Source: Streptomyces sp. SS1-1
Lineage (GTDB): Bacteria; Actinomycetota; Actinomycetes; Streptomycetales; Streptomycetaceae
Direction of reading: 5' to 3'
Assembly (NCBI RefSeq): GCF_008973465.1
Contig: NZ_WBXN01000004.1
Location: 3,512,501 to 3,576,500 of the forward strand
Length of the DNA: 64,000 nt
Shown: positions 25,801 to 35,137 of the stretch, piece by piece
How positions within the stretch are numbered: position 1 is the stretch's first letter
Layout of the letters: each line of letters starts with the position of its first letter
Position numbers and translations under genes: made by a program
Notes under the pieces: generated by a model
What the model saw: only the letters and a program-made list of their open reading frames with translations
Told to the model about the DNA's origin: nothing
The model's database searches: none

Positions 25801-27031
25801 GCCGCCGGAGGCGGCGGCCGGGCGGCCGCAGCGGGCCGCGCAGCCGTTGCCCGCCGAGGCGCCCGGCGCCCCCGTCGACCCCAACTCCACGCAGGGGCGC
25901 GCGATCAGCGTGCGCACGCTGGGGCAGGGCGTGCCGTTCACCCGGCAGGCGGCGCAGGTGCAGCAGCCCTCGCAGGCCACGCCCCCGCCGCACCAGACGA
26001 ACGGCGGACGGCGCCGCAAGCTGGGCACGCCGCCCGACCCCGCCACGCGGGCCGGTGCGGCCGAGCAGCCCGCGCGCCCGCATCCGCCGGCCGCCGAGCA
26101 GGCGGCGCCCGCCGCGCCCCAGCCGCAGCCCTCCCCGCCGTCGGGCGCCGGGCAGAACCGGCTCGCGCCGGTGGCGGAGGCGGCCGGGCGGTCGTACGCC
26201 ATAGGCGCCCCGGACGAGAACGCCGCCGAGGGGCCCGAGCCGCTGGACGGGCCGGGCGGGGCCGTCGAGGTCGCCGATCCCCCGCGCCCGCAGCCGATGG
26301 ACGACGAGCTGCCCCCGGAGCCGCTGGACAACCCGCGGCGGCTGCTGGTGTGGCCCGCGCCGGACGTGACGACCCAGCAGGCGCTGAGCGACCGCGGCTA
26401 CCGGCCGGTGGTGGTGCACTCGCGCGAGGAGGTGGACGCGCAGATCGCGGCGTTCCCGGCCGCGCTGTTCGTCGACCCGCTGACCGGCCCGATCACCCGG
26501 ACGGCGCTCCAGTCGCTGCGGCAGGCGGCGGTCGCCGCGTCCGTGCCGGTGATGGTGACCGCGGGACTCGGGCAGGCGTCGCGGGAGGCCGCGTACGGCG
26601 CCGACCCCGCCGTCCTGCTCAAGGCGCTGGCGCCCCGGGACAGCGAGCAGCATCCGCCGCGGGTGCTGCTGATCGAGGAGCACGCGGAGATCGCGCTGGC
26701 GCTGACGGCGACGCTGGAGCGGCGGGGCATGCAGGTGGCCCGTGCGGCGAGCGACGCCGACGCGGTGGCGCTGGCCGGGGACTTCCGGCCGAACCTGGTC
26801 GTGATGGACCTGCTGCAGGTGCACCGGCGCCGGGCGGGGATCGTGGACTGGCTGCGCGCCAACGGGCAGCTCAACCGCACGCCGCTGGTCGTCTACACGG
26901 CCGCCGTCGACCAGGCCGACCTGCCGAGCCTGGCCTCGGGCGAGACGGTCCTGTTCCTGGCGGAGCGCTCCACGAGCCCCGAGGTCCAGACCCGCATCGT
27001 GGACCTCCTGTCCAGAATCGGCACGAACTGA
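22886..27031 (+). CDS. PAS-PAS-pseudokinase-double receiver protein with a giant Pro/Ala linker
   Basis: A 1381-residue cytosolic signalling protein. Domains: PAS 1 (about residues 10-125), PAS 2 (about 140-272), a Glu/Arg-rich coiled coil (273-355), a HisKA-like segment (about 350-415), an ATPase-like segment (about 430-550), about 600 residues of Ala/Pro-rich linker with repeated GRRRR blocks, a receiver-like domain (1149-1250), and a second receiver (1256-1381). Where the H-box should read SHELRTPL it reads GSLRGPL, with no His, and the N- and G1-boxes are not recognisable, so kinase activity is unlikely. The last receiver keeps its Asp (VVMDLLQV) and Thr (VYTAA) but not the usual Lys-Pro. 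GTG start with GGGAGGAAG. Confidence 0.85.
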   Translation: MSSRPSRGAARLAAILDALPDALVLVNANGTVVNANTIALEAFEAPGTALVGRGLLDLLPQFDSKLIPGSMRRPDHMDPQGRTKPTRMTARRTDGTEFPVEVTSANLENGQQAYDGHGYSGDELLMLVVRDLTGTVDTEAELARSQRQTEMILRAASEGVVGTDTDGRIVLVNPAAAQILGYRASDLGGRELHTLVAHSRADGSPFPYQESPLADTLRSGRKHRVRGQVLWSKSGDQVSVDLTTAPVRDGDQLVGAVMTFTDRRAYDTLIEEKEAAQRQHEEELERLAEEHASELTALRQKHVAEIEELEERHAEELAAGEERYAALGEREKDRHEALAMRHEQLLTLLGGSLRGPLDELRRELAALAADDAGQLWPEANQVLHHLSAGYSRITTLIDNVLGYQRLDAGTDGIQRTKVMLDAVVAAGVDGAVELIGPGRVQFAVHAPPIEAEVDPQRLATALAHLVADVAGVDATGNSPVSAGGYLDNTVVVAAAQRGEVVRIEVRGPYTGGDPVHEPIVRGIVRAHGGVLQTHEVPGMSGSAFVLEVPIGGGAGAVPAAPAKAPAEVPAEEPAGSDDAAQSGGGGRRRARRSSVDAFLESESPEAQAEAVAGAEGAAPTGRRRRRAAAPALPQAPAAAVENAPEVSGGTGRRRGRPAEAGGDAVSEGAVVMAGEQSAGTAATGNNLGGTVPPQGVPSGGRRARRDGGQQPALAPAPAAALPAAGDAAQQPAAPDAPAAGDAPQPTGRRRRALAAAAERAAAAQAQEAGPRQVFALPPADADRAPGTAAAPVAAAQAAVPEALPEAVPDEGHAVAHDPAEDHTPPQPHPTTAPTGRRRRAVARPPEEAAAPGVPVAAPVPAQQGVPQGHPVPAAAPTPAPAPTPVTAPAAQAAPAQPVPPAVVPGGPLPAEAPPGQGTPAHGTPAQGVPAPVAQQWPAADGTAGAGVVPPQGAPQPAQPQVPQGTPAPGTPLPPEAAAGRPQRAAQPLPAEAPGAPVDPNSTQGRAISVRTLGQGVPFTRQAAQVQQPSQATPPPHQTNGGRRRKLGTPPDPATRAGAAEQPARPHPPAAEQAAPAAPQPQPSPPSGAGQNRLAPVAEAAGRSYAIGAPDENAAEGPEPLDGPGGAVEVADPPRPQPMDDELPPEPLDNPRRLLVWPAPDVTTQQALSDRGYRPVVVHSREEVDAQIAAFPAALFVDPLTGPITRTALQSLRQAAVAASVPVMVTAGLGQASREAAYGADPAVLLKALAPRDSEQHPPRVLLIEEHAEIALALTATLERRGMQVARAASDADAVALAGDFRPNLVVMDLLQVHRRRAGIVDWLRANGQLNRTPLVVYTAAVDQADLPSLASGETVLFLAERSTSPEVQTRIVDLLSRIGTN

Positions 27032-27032
27032 C

Positions 27033-27058
27033 CCCGCGCCCCCGGGAAGGGGCGCGGG
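27033..27058 (+). terminator. Terminator after the PAS protein gene
   Basis: CCCGCGCCCC and GGGGCGCGGG arms, 6-nt loop. A related GGGGCGCGGGGAACCGCGCG word follows at about 27072-27091; similar extragenic sequences are common in Streptomyces genomes. Confidence 0.7.
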
Positions 27059-27151
27059 CAACGGCGCGCGAAGGGGCGCGGGGAACCGCGCGAGCGGCCA
27101 CGGCGAACCCGCGGCCGACCGTCGGCAGTCCCCCGCCCCAAGGGGCCCCCG

Positions 27152-28807
<1,656 letters not shown>

Positions 28808-29047
28808 GGCGTCCTCCCGGGGGCGACATTGCCTACGCGGTGGTAAGGGTTGCGGAGATTCTGCGCGCATACCGCGCGGTATGTCACTAGGCCCGGGTGA
28901 TCGATCATGTCACGTTGCGTTCACGGGGCTCGGCGGCTACGGGCTTGACGCCCCGCGGCTGCGGGTGAGACGCCCTGGGGCTGCCAGGTGAGAGGGAGGA
29001 TCTCACCGGCGCCGGCCCCGTGTGACAGCCGCCCGGCCTGCGCCCGG

Positions 29048-29620
29048 TCAGCGGACCGGCACCAGCTCCGGGTCCTCGCGCAGCTTGCCGAGCGCCCGCG
29101 ACACCGCCGACTTCACCGTGCCGACCGAGACCCCGAGCACCTCGGCCGTCTGGACCTCGCTGAGGTCCTCGTAGTACCGCAGGACGACCATCGCCCGCTG
29201 CCGTGCCGGGAGCCGCATGATCGCGCGCCACATGGCGTCGCGCAGCGCCTGCCGTTCCGCCGGGTCGTCGGCGTGGCCGGGCAGCGGCTCCGGCTCGGGC
29301 AGCTCGTCGCAGGCGAACTCGTCGACCTTGCGCTTGCGCCACTGCGAGGTGCGCGTGTTCAGCAGGGCCCGGCGCACATAGCCGTCGAGCGCCCGGTGGT
29401 CCTCGATGCGCTCCCAGGCCACGTACGTCTTGGTCAGCGCCGTCTGCAGCAGGTCCTCGGCGTCGCTCGGGTTCGCGGTGAGCGAGCGGGCCGTGCGCAG
29501 CAGCACCGGCTGCCGGGCGCGTACGTACGACGAGAAGGAGGGGTACGTCGAGGGGTACGTCGCGTTCGGCAGGGACCGCGTCGCGGCGTCGGAGGCGCTG
29601 GTGCAGACGGGTGGGGTCAT
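29048..29620 (-). CDS. SigE-family ECF RNA polymerase sigma factor
   Basis: A 190-residue extracytoplasmic-function sigma factor. Region 2 is about residues 28-95 (FSSYVRARQPVLLRTARSLTANPSDAEDLLQTALTKTYVAWERI) and region 4 about 125-180 (LPARQRAMVVLRYYEDLSEVQTAEVLGVSVGTVKSAVSRALGKLRE), in the short SigE-family arrangement. No anti-sigma gene is adjacent, which is unusual but frequent in this subfamily. Confidence 0.9.
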   Translation of the reverse strand: MTPPVCTSASDAATRSLPNATYPSTYPSFSSYVRARQPVLLRTARSLTANPSDAEDLLQTALTKTYVAWERIEDHRALDGYVRRALLNTRTSQWRKRKVDEFACDELPEPEPLPGHADDPAERQALRDAMWRAIMRLPARQRAMVVLRYYEDLSEVQTAEVLGVSVGTVKSAVSRALGKLREDPELVPVR

Positions 29621-30098
29621 GGCTCCACGCTATGAGCGGACCCCGCTCCGGCGGATCGGCCGCAGGTGCCGAAGCCGCGTCCGCCTCAGGTTGTAGGGGT
29701 GGGGCCTGCTCCACCTCCTGAAGGTGGACGAACGTCCCCCCTCCCACTGAGGGATGTCCCTCATGGTCGTCCGGTCGGCCGCGAGGACGAGCCCCGGGGC
29801 CGGCACCCCCGTCCCGGCGGCCGGCACCCCCGTCCCGGCCGTCACGAGCGTCGTACGGGATGCCCACGTCGACGTCCGCCGGGCGGAGTCCGGACGCCCG
29901 CCACGGCCGGCGCGCCACGACGCCCGCCTCGGGCAGGCCGCCGAGGCCGCCCCGGTAGAAGATCGTCATCCGCTTGGCTTCTGGCTGTCCGTCAGACACT
30001 GAAGAGCCTCAAGACCCATGGCCGCGAACACGCCTGCGCGGCGGTGCCGGAGCACCGCCGCGCAGCCATGTGAAACCCCACAAGCACACCCACGGACA
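29621..30098. other. Intergenic, no supported gene
   Basis: Frames here have no ribosome binding sites and no recognisable product. It contains two tandem copies of a 21-bp unit at 29798-29818 and 29819-29839 and presumably the sigma-factor promoter. Confidence 0.5.
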
Positions 30099-30138
30099 GA
30101 GAGGGCCGGTGCCTGAGCACCGGGGCACCGGCCCTCTC
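30099..30138 (-). terminator. Strong terminator after the small secreted protein gene
   Basis: Perfect 15-bp stem: GAGAGGGCCGGTGCC (30099-30113) with GGCACCGGCCCTCTC (30124-30138), immediately after the stop on the minus strand. Confidence 0.85.
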
Positions 30139-30141
30139 AGC

Positions 30142-30468
30142 TCACCACCAGAGCGGGGTGAAGGTGACGGACGTGTTGTCGTTGCCCTGGTTGACCGAGG
30201 TGAACGCGGAGCCGTTGACCTGGGCGGTGTTGCTCTGGTTCGAGGCCCCGGACCCGGTCGCCTGCTGCTGGGTGGTCGACGAGGTACCGAAGTTGTCGCC
30301 GCCGACCCCGCTGCCGAGGAGGCCCTGGACGGCGGTCGAGACGGCCGCACTGGATCCGTCGTCCGCGAATGCGCCGTTGTCCGCGCTGGCCACCCCGGCG
30401 AACAGGGCGGCGGCGAGCGGGAGTGCGGTGACGGCTGCGACGACGCGGGCGGTACGGATGCTTGCCAT
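30142..30468 (-). CDS. Small secreted Ser/Thr/Gln-rich protein
   Basis: A 108-residue exported protein. A signal peptide (residues 1-29, ending GVASADNG) precedes a mature region with no Cys, rich in Ser, Thr, Asn and Gln (TTQQQATGSGASNQSNTAQVNGSAFTSVNQGNDNTSVTF), resembling small surface or matrix proteins of streptomycetes. ATG 30468 has GGAGGA seven bases upstream; the longer frame upstream is not preceded by a site. Unknown function. Confidence 0.75.
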   Translation of the reverse strand: MASIRTARVVAAVTALPLAAALFAGVASADNGAFADDGSSAAVSTAVQGLLGSGVGGDNFGTSSTTQQQATGSGASNQSNTAQVNGSAFTSVNQGNDNTSVTFTPLWW

Positions 30469-30818
30469 GTTGTTCCTCCAGAACAGGTGCGCCCAGGCTC
30501 CCCGCCGGACGCATTGGTGGTGCGTGAAGTACTGCTTCTCTCCGGGCAGTTGGCCGACCGTCCCGAAGTCCTGCACGACGTCGCGAGAACAGAGTTGCCC
30601 ACCGGAACCCCGGCGAACCACCCCGGACGGCCCTATTCGCCCTCAAGCGTGAGGACAAGTCGATAAACCCCTATCGCCACACTTAGCGCTCAGTCGGGAC
30701 AGCCAGGACACCTCCGACCTCAAGCCCCGCAAGGGGCGAAAGGTTCCACCTGTCACTCGGGCCACCCGCCACGACCGGCGTGTCACGCGCCGCCCCGCAC
30801 CACCCCCTCTTCCTTTTT

Positions 30819-30834
30819 TCGAACACTCGTACGA
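30819..30834 (+). promoter_or_regulatory. LexA-like SOS box upstream of the Prim-Pol gene
   Basis: TCGAAC-ACTC-GTACGA matches 11 of 12 fixed positions of the actinobacterial LexA palindrome TCGAAC-N4-GTTCGA and lies 10 bp before the start codon, overlapping the likely promoter. Confidence 0.5.
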
Positions 30835-30844
30835 ACATAGAGGC

Positions 30845-31711
30845 ATGGCCACCACCGACCGGCAGGCCACGACGCTGGCCCTCGCACACGCCCTGTCAGC
30901 CGCCGAACGCGGACTGGCCGTCATCCCCCTGTCCCGGACGAAGCTCCCGGCCCTGCGCTCCCCGCACCGCGACGACCCCGCGCCCAAGCTCTGCCACGGC
31001 GAGTGCGGCCGCCCCGGACACGGGGTCTACGACGCCTCCACCGACCCCGCCCGCATCCGCGAACTCTTCGCCGCCGCCCCCTGGGCCACCGGCTACGGCA
31101 TCGCCTGCGGACTGCCGCCGTACCATCTGATCGGCGTCGACCTGGACGTCAAGTCCGACGCGGACTCCTCGGCGGCCCTGCGCGAACTGGCGCTGCGGCA
31201 CCTGTTCACGATCCCGCCCACCGTCGTCGTCCTGACGCCGAGCGGCGGCCGGCACCTGTGGCTGACCGGCCCGCCGGACGTGGTCGTGCCGAACTCCGCG
31301 GGCCGGCTCGCGCCCGGCATCGACATCCGCGGCGCCGGCGGCTACCTGGTCGGCCCCGGCTCCCGTACCGAGCACGGCGTCTACCGCACCGCCCCCGGCA
31401 CCGCCCACATCGGCCCGGCGCCCTGCCCGCGCGCGCTGCTGCGCCTGCTGCTCCCGCCGCCGCGCACGCACCACCCCACGCCCCCGTCGGCCGGCGGTCA
31501 CGGACAGGGTCTCGTCCAGTTCGTGCTGGCCGCCCACGAGGGCCAGCGCAACACCCGCCTGTTCTGGGCCGCCTGCCGGGCGTACGAGGACGGCATCGGG
31601 CCCGCCCTGGTCGAACCGCTCGTCGAGGCCGCCCTCGACACCGGCCTGACGGAACGGGAGGCCCGCGCCACGCTCGCCTCGGCGGCCCGCCTGACGGGCC
31701 ACCACCCCTGA
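30845..31711 (+). CDS. Chromosomal bifunctional primase/polymerase (Prim-Pol) protein
   Basis: A 288-residue stand-alone Prim-Pol protein. The catalytic DxD is in IGVDLDVKSD, the sxH motif in SGGRHLWLTG, and a Cys/His patch (LCHGECGRPGHG) suggests a zinc site. A C-terminal helical domain (about residues 225-288) resembles that of AICE primases. It is not within either element and has no helicase partner, so it may be an old element relic or a DNA-damage tolerance polymerase, the latter favoured by the LexA-like box. ATG 30845 follows GAGG. Confidence 0.85.
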   Translation: MATTDRQATTLALAHALSAAERGLAVIPLSRTKLPALRSPHRDDPAPKLCHGECGRPGHGVYDASTDPARIRELFAAAPWATGYGIACGLPPYHLIGVDLDVKSDADSSAALRELALRHLFTIPPTVVVLTPSGGRHLWLTGPPDVVVPNSAGRLAPGIDIRGAGGYLVGPGSRTEHGVYRTAPGTAHIGPAPCPRALLRLLLPPPRTHHPTPPSAGGHGQGLVQFVLAAHEGQRNTRLFWAACRAYEDGIGPALVEPLVEAALDTGLTEREARATLASAARLTGHHP

Positions 31712-31768
31712 CACCGTCCCGGGAAAACCGGGGCGACCCGCCCCGCACCCCCGCCCTACAGTGCCGTC

Positions 31769-32200
31769 ATGTCCCTGACCCGTGTGACCCTCACGTCCGG
31801 CCGTTCCCTCGACCTCGCCGAACTCCGGCTGACGTCGACGTACGGCGGCATGCTGGAGGGCTACCCCTGCAAGCTCGTCAACGACATGACGGTCCACGGA
31901 CTCCTGAGCAACGCCCGGCACACCCACCCGTCCTCGCCGGTCCACCTGGTCCCGCCGGACCTGGACCGCCCCGACCAGCCGGCGGGCCCCTTCGGCCCGG
32001 TCGAGATCCTGCCGCCCGTGGCCTGCGTCGGCTCGTTCCGCTCGACAGCCCTCGACCCGTCCCACGACCCGGTCCTGCACCGCTCGTCCCTCACGGTCGT
32101 CTGGTTCCAGCCAACGACCCGGGTGCCGTCCGGCGAGGACGCGGAGGAGTCGCTGCGGGGGATCGACTGGGAGGGGCTGGCGGACGACTACGAGCTGTAG
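31769..32200 (+). CDS. Conserved hypothetical protein, probably leaderless
   Basis: A 143-residue soluble protein with no recognised domain (LTRVTLTSGRSLDLAELRLTSTYGGMLEGYP...). A -10-like TACAGT at 31757-31762 ends 6 bases before the ATG and there is no ribosome binding site, suggesting a leaderless mRNA. Seen in many streptomycetes as a lone gene. Confidence 0.7.
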   Translation: MSLTRVTLTSGRSLDLAELRLTSTYGGMLEGYPCKLVNDMTVHGLLSNARHTHPSSPVHLVPPDLDRPDQPAGPFGPVEILPPVACVGSFRSTALDPSHDPVLHRSSLTVVWFQPTTRVPSGEDAEESLRGIDWEGLADDYEL

Positions 32201-32215
32201 GCGGGAAGGACGCCC

Positions 32216-32246
32216 TTGACCTGGAGCGCGCTCCAGATACCAGCAT
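32216..32246 (+). promoter_or_regulatory. MerR-type promoter with 16-bp palindrome
   Basis: -35 TTGACC (32216-32221), a perfect palindrome CTGGAGCGCGCTCCAG (32221-32236), and a -10-like CAGCAT (32241-32246) after a 19-bp spacer. The overlong spacer filled by a palindrome is the hallmark of MerR-activated promoters, and a MerR gene lies in the same operon. Confidence 0.75.
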
Positions 32247-33195
32247 GAGTCGCATGACGACGACCAGTGACCCTCAACTCGTGCTGGGAACCATGGACTT
32301 CGGCACCCGCGTGGACGCCGACCGGGCCTTCGCGATCCTCGACTCCTTCGTCGCCGGCGGTGGCGTCTGGCTGGACACGGCGAACTGCTACTCCTTCTGG
32401 AACGACCCGAGCGGCGTCGGCGGGGCCAGCGAGCGGGTGATCGGGGCGTGGCTGCGGGCCCGCCCGGGCGCACGCGACACGGTGCGGATCGCGACGAAGG
32501 TCCGGCAGAACCCGCTCGTCCCGCACTCCTGGCCGCAGAGCGCCGAAGGGCTGTCCGCGCGGGCCGTCCACGCCGGTGTGGAGGAGAGCCTGGGGCGGCT
32601 CGGCGTCGACCACGTCGACCTGCTGTGGGCGCACGCCGAGGACCGTGCCGTGCCGCTGGAGGAGACGGTCGGCGCGTTCGGCGAGCTCGTCGCTAAGGGG
32701 GTCGCCCTGCGGGTCGGGGCCGCGAACCACGCCGCCTGGCGGGTCGAACGCGCCCGGTCCCTGGCACGGGAGCAGCGCGTGGAGCCGTACACGGCCCTGC
32801 AACTGCGCCACTCCCTCGCCCAGCCGCGCCCCCTCACCCCGCTCCCGGAGGCCGGCCACCGCCTGCTCACCGCCGAGGACCTGGACCTCGCCCGCTCCGA
32901 GGGGCTCGCGGTGTGGGCGTACAGCGCGCTGATCTGGGGTTCCTACGTACGCCCGGACAAGCCGCTGCCGGAGACCTACGATCATCCCGGTACGGCCAGG
33001 GTGCTGTCCGTCCTGGACGAGGTCGCCGCGGAACTCCGGGCCACCCGCAACCAGGTCGTCCTGGCCTGGCTGATGCGGCAAGGCATCGACCCGATCGTCG
33101 GAGTGAGCCGGGTGGACCAACTCGAGGAAGCACTCGCGGCACGCCAAGTACGCCTCACCGAGGCACACATGACCCGCTTCGCCGAAGCCCGGTGA
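32245..33195 (+). CDS. Aldo/keto reductase
   Basis: A 316-residue NAD(P)H-dependent oxidoreductase with the TIM-barrel layout of the family. Catalytic tetrad candidates are Asp and Tyr in DTANCYSFW, Lys in IATKVRQ and His in LLWAHAED; the C-terminal cofactor motif is GVSRVDQLEEAL. Transcription from the upstream promoter would start at about 32253, so the true start may be the second ATG at 32254 (MTTTSDPQ), leaderless. It is followed after 22 bp by the MerR gene, giving a self-regulated stress or carbonyl detoxification operon. Confidence 0.9.
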   Translation: MSRMTTTSDPQLVLGTMDFGTRVDADRAFAILDSFVAGGGVWLDTANCYSFWNDPSGVGGASERVIGAWLRARPGARDTVRIATKVRQNPLVPHSWPQSAEGLSARAVHAGVEESLGRLGVDHVDLLWAHAEDRAVPLEETVGAFGELVAKGVALRVGAANHAAWRVERARSLAREQRVEPYTALQLRHSLAQPRPLTPLPEAGHRLLTAEDLDLARSEGLAVWAYSALIWGSYVRPDKPLPETYDHPGTARVLSVLDEVAAELRATRNQVVLAWLMRQGIDPIVGVSRVDQLEEALAARQVRLTEAHMTRFAEAR

Positions 33196-33217
33196 CACTC
33201 CCCGAGGAGGCAGCCCC

Positions 33218-33565
33218 ATGACCACCGTCAGCCCGGCGACGGCCGCCGAACGCACCGGCGTCTCCCTCGACACCCTGCGGTACTACGAGCGCGAAGGACT
33301 CATCGGACCGATCCGCCGCTCCACCGGCGGGCACCGGGAGTACACCGAGGACGACCTGTTCTGGATCGGCATGGTCACCTGCTTCCGCGACGCGGGCCTC
33401 GGCATCGCGGACCTGCGGGAGTTCGTCGCGATGCTGCGCGCCGACCACCCCCCGCACCACCGCGTCGCCTTCCTCCGCGACCGCCGCGCTGCCCTGGAAC
33501 AACGCGTGGACGCCCTGCGCCGGGCCATCGGCGTCCTGGACGACAAGATCGCCTACTTCAGCTGA
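33218..33565 (+). CDS. MerR family regulator
   Basis: A 115-residue activator. The winged HTH (SPATAAERTGVSLDTLRYYEREGLIGPIRRSTGGHREYTEDDL) is followed by the dimerisation helix; there is no C-terminal Cys cluster or large effector domain, so it belongs with the NmlR/AdhR-like carbonyl-sensing or organic-ligand group. Likely ligand unknown. It probably activates the promoter at 32216-32246 in front of the reductase gene. Confidence 0.92.
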   Translation: MTTVSPATAAERTGVSLDTLRYYEREGLIGPIRRSTGGHREYTEDDLFWIGMVTCFRDAGLGIADLREFVAMLRADHPPHHRVAFLRDRRAALEQRVDALRRAIGVLDDKIAYFS

Positions 33566-33712
33566 GCGCGAGCCGGATCCGAGTGAACTCCCGTGCCAAG
33601 TACCTCAGATGATCCTCAGCTCTGTTGATAATCGGCGCTCTGCTCGGCGATGATCACCATGCTTCCGCACCCACCTCGCCCCTGACCAGGGCAATCACGG
33701 TGGTGTGCCGAA

Positions 33713-33729
33713 TGTGAACACCTTTCACA
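33713..33729 (+). promoter_or_regulatory. Inverted repeat TGTGAA-N5-TTCACA
   Basis: Perfect 6-bp arms, 22 bp before the start of the secreted cationic protein gene. It resembles a CRP-type half-site pair with one extra base between halves; candidate operator only. Confidence 0.35.
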
Positions 33730-33751
33730 TGAACAGAGGGGGAACCTCAGC

Positions 33752-34336
33752 ATGTCTGCCTTCATCAGCTCGCGGACCGGCGCTCCGCTCCGACGCCGAT
33801 CCATGATGGTGGCCGGAATCGCCGCCGCCGCTGTCTTCGTCACAACCGGCGCCGCTCACGCCGCCCAGGCCCAGCCGCGGTCCGAGGCCGCGGCATCGTC
33901 CGTCGTCCTGTCCTCGCTGGACGGCATCGGCACGGAGGACGAGGTCCTGGCCGGCATCGAGGAGGCGCTGAGCCTCTTCACAGAGATCCCGGACGAGGTG
34001 CTGGCTCAGGGCGAGGATGCCACCAAGCAGTGGCTGAACGAGCGCATAGCCAAGACCAGTGGAAAGCGGTCCTTCAACGCGGGCGGTTGTGCGCGCGGAA
34101 TCCTGCTCGCCATCGGTTCCAACATCTTCGCTGTCGCCAAGATCTACAAGATGAAGAAGGCGATCGACAAGCTCGGCGGCATCAAGAAGGTCGTCGCCAA
34201 GATCCGCTCCAAGAAGAAGGCGGGCAAGACCTTCAAGAAGGGAATCATGGAGGTCTTCGAGGAGGCGGGTTCCGGCCTCGGCGGCATCGCTGCGGAGATT
34301 CTCGGCATCGACGGTGTCATCAAGAACTGCTGGTGA
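33752..34336 (+). CDS. Secreted protein with a cationic two-Cys C-terminal domain
   Basis: A 194-residue exported protein I do not recognise. Signal peptide 1-38 (RRRSMMVAGIAAAAVFVTTGAAHA) is followed by an acidic region (about 40-100) and, after a dibasic SGKR site at 103-106, a strongly cationic and hydrophobic domain (107-194) with its only two Cys, C113 and C193, at its ends. That domain has helices such as KIYKMKKAIDKLGGIKKVV and is rich in Gly and Ile. The acidic-pro/cationic-mature plan recalls prepro-bacteriocins. A small membrane protein gene follows after 33 bp. GAGGGGGA ribosome site. Confidence 0.6.
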   Translation: MSAFISSRTGAPLRRRSMMVAGIAAAAVFVTTGAAHAAQAQPRSEAAASSVVLSSLDGIGTEDEVLAGIEEALSLFTEIPDEVLAQGEDATKQWLNERIAKTSGKRSFNAGGCARGILLAIGSNIFAVAKIYKMKKAIDKLGGIKKVVAKIRSKKKAGKTFKKGIMEVFEEAGSGLGGIAAEILGIDGVIKNCW

Positions 34337-34369
34337 CGAGTCCGTGGCCGAAAGGGAGGTGTACTGATC

Positions 34370-34759
34370 ATGGACATCACAGCAAGCGTCCTGCGCTGGG
34401 GGTTCTTCGCAGCCGGAGCAGCCCTGCTGGTCGCCTTCGCCTTCGCCGCTGTGCGCCGTCACCGCGACGGAGCCCGCTTCGGTGAGCTCGCCGAACTGAT
34501 GGAGCGTGAGTGGTTCAGCGCCGGCAAGGTGTTCTTCACCGTGTTGGCGGGGCTCGCGGGTTCCTATCTGGCGGCATATGTGGGCGGGACCCGCGGCCCG
34601 CTGTCGGAAAGCGTCCCGATCCTGTTCCCGCTGGGCATCGTGGCGGCATTCGTGGTCTGCCGCACGACCATGACGGGCGAGCGTGAACCCCTGCGAGTCA
34701 AGGCACTGGTGCTGCTGGCCGCACCACTGCCGCTCGGCGCAGTGATGACGGGCTGGTAG
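34370..34759 (+). CDS. Small polytopic membrane protein next to the cationic protein gene
   Basis: A 129-residue protein with about four membrane segments (residues 10-27, 47-66, 78-96 and 104-123) and short charged loops. AAGGGAGG site before ATG 34370. Co-oriented 33 bp after the secreted protein gene, so probably one operon. Could be an immunity or export partner; no homology recognised. Confidence 0.6.
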   Translation: MDITASVLRWGFFAAGAALLVAFAFAAVRRHRDGARFGELAELMEREWFSAGKVFFTVLAGLAGSYLAAYVGGTRGPLSESVPILFPLGIVAAFVVCRTTMTGEREPLRVKALVLLAAPLPLGAVMTGW

Positions 34760-34780
34760 CAGCCGACTGTGCGGGCATAC

Positions 34781-34818
34781 GAACGGCCCCTGACCAGCAA
34801 CTTGGTCGGGGGCCGTTC
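34781..34818. terminator. Terminator between the membrane protein gene and the decayed paralogue
   Basis: GAACGGCCCCTGACCA (34781-34796) pairs with TGGTCGGGGGCCGTTC (34803-34818). Its sequence resembles the terminators at 36084-36118 and 36840-36874. Confidence 0.75.
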
Positions 34819-34904
34819 ACGCGCGATGGGCGTGGGTTCGGACCCTGGTGATTGTGGCCGCAACAACGGTTTCCAGAACCTCCCGGTGCCTCGGCGGGCA
34901 ACGC

Positions 34905-35075
34905 CACTCCGCCACAGGTACACACGCCCGGGCCGCCTGTCACCATGAGACGGGCAACAGGCCTCAGCACCCAGATGCCCCACGCGACAAAGCCTGTCTC
35001 CCTTGGGGCGTAGCTGCCCCACGGCTTCTTGATGGCACTCCGTGAGCCGCACTTGAACAGCGTTGCTGCAGTCCC
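34905..35075 (-). pseudogene. Decayed paralogue of the membrane protein gene at 36108-36548
   Basis: On the minus strand one frame reads KPWGSYAPRETGFVAWGIWVLRPVARLM, matching KPWGSYEPVETGFVAWGIWVLTPVVCLM of the intact gene. Another frame just before reads RLTECHQE, matching VRLTECRRE. About 110 bp that separate these in the intact gene (roughly 36290-36402) are deleted here, which breaks the frame. It also lacks the N-terminal membrane segment. Confidence 0.75.
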
Positions 35076-35137
35076 AGCCGGGCGGCTGGCGCTAACGCAT
35101 AGAGCGCCCATGAGGTCACTCCGCTAGCGTGCGGCCC

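Noticed and set aside
22856..27061. A 1401-residue minus-strand frame covering the PAS protein gene
   Set aside because: High GC suppresses stop codons in antisense; the sequence is low-complexity and has no ribosome binding site, while the plus strand has clear PAS and receiver domains.
29630..29845. A 71-residue gene upstream of the sigma factor
   Set aside because: It is built from the 21-bp tandem repeat, has no ribosome binding site and no recognisable product.
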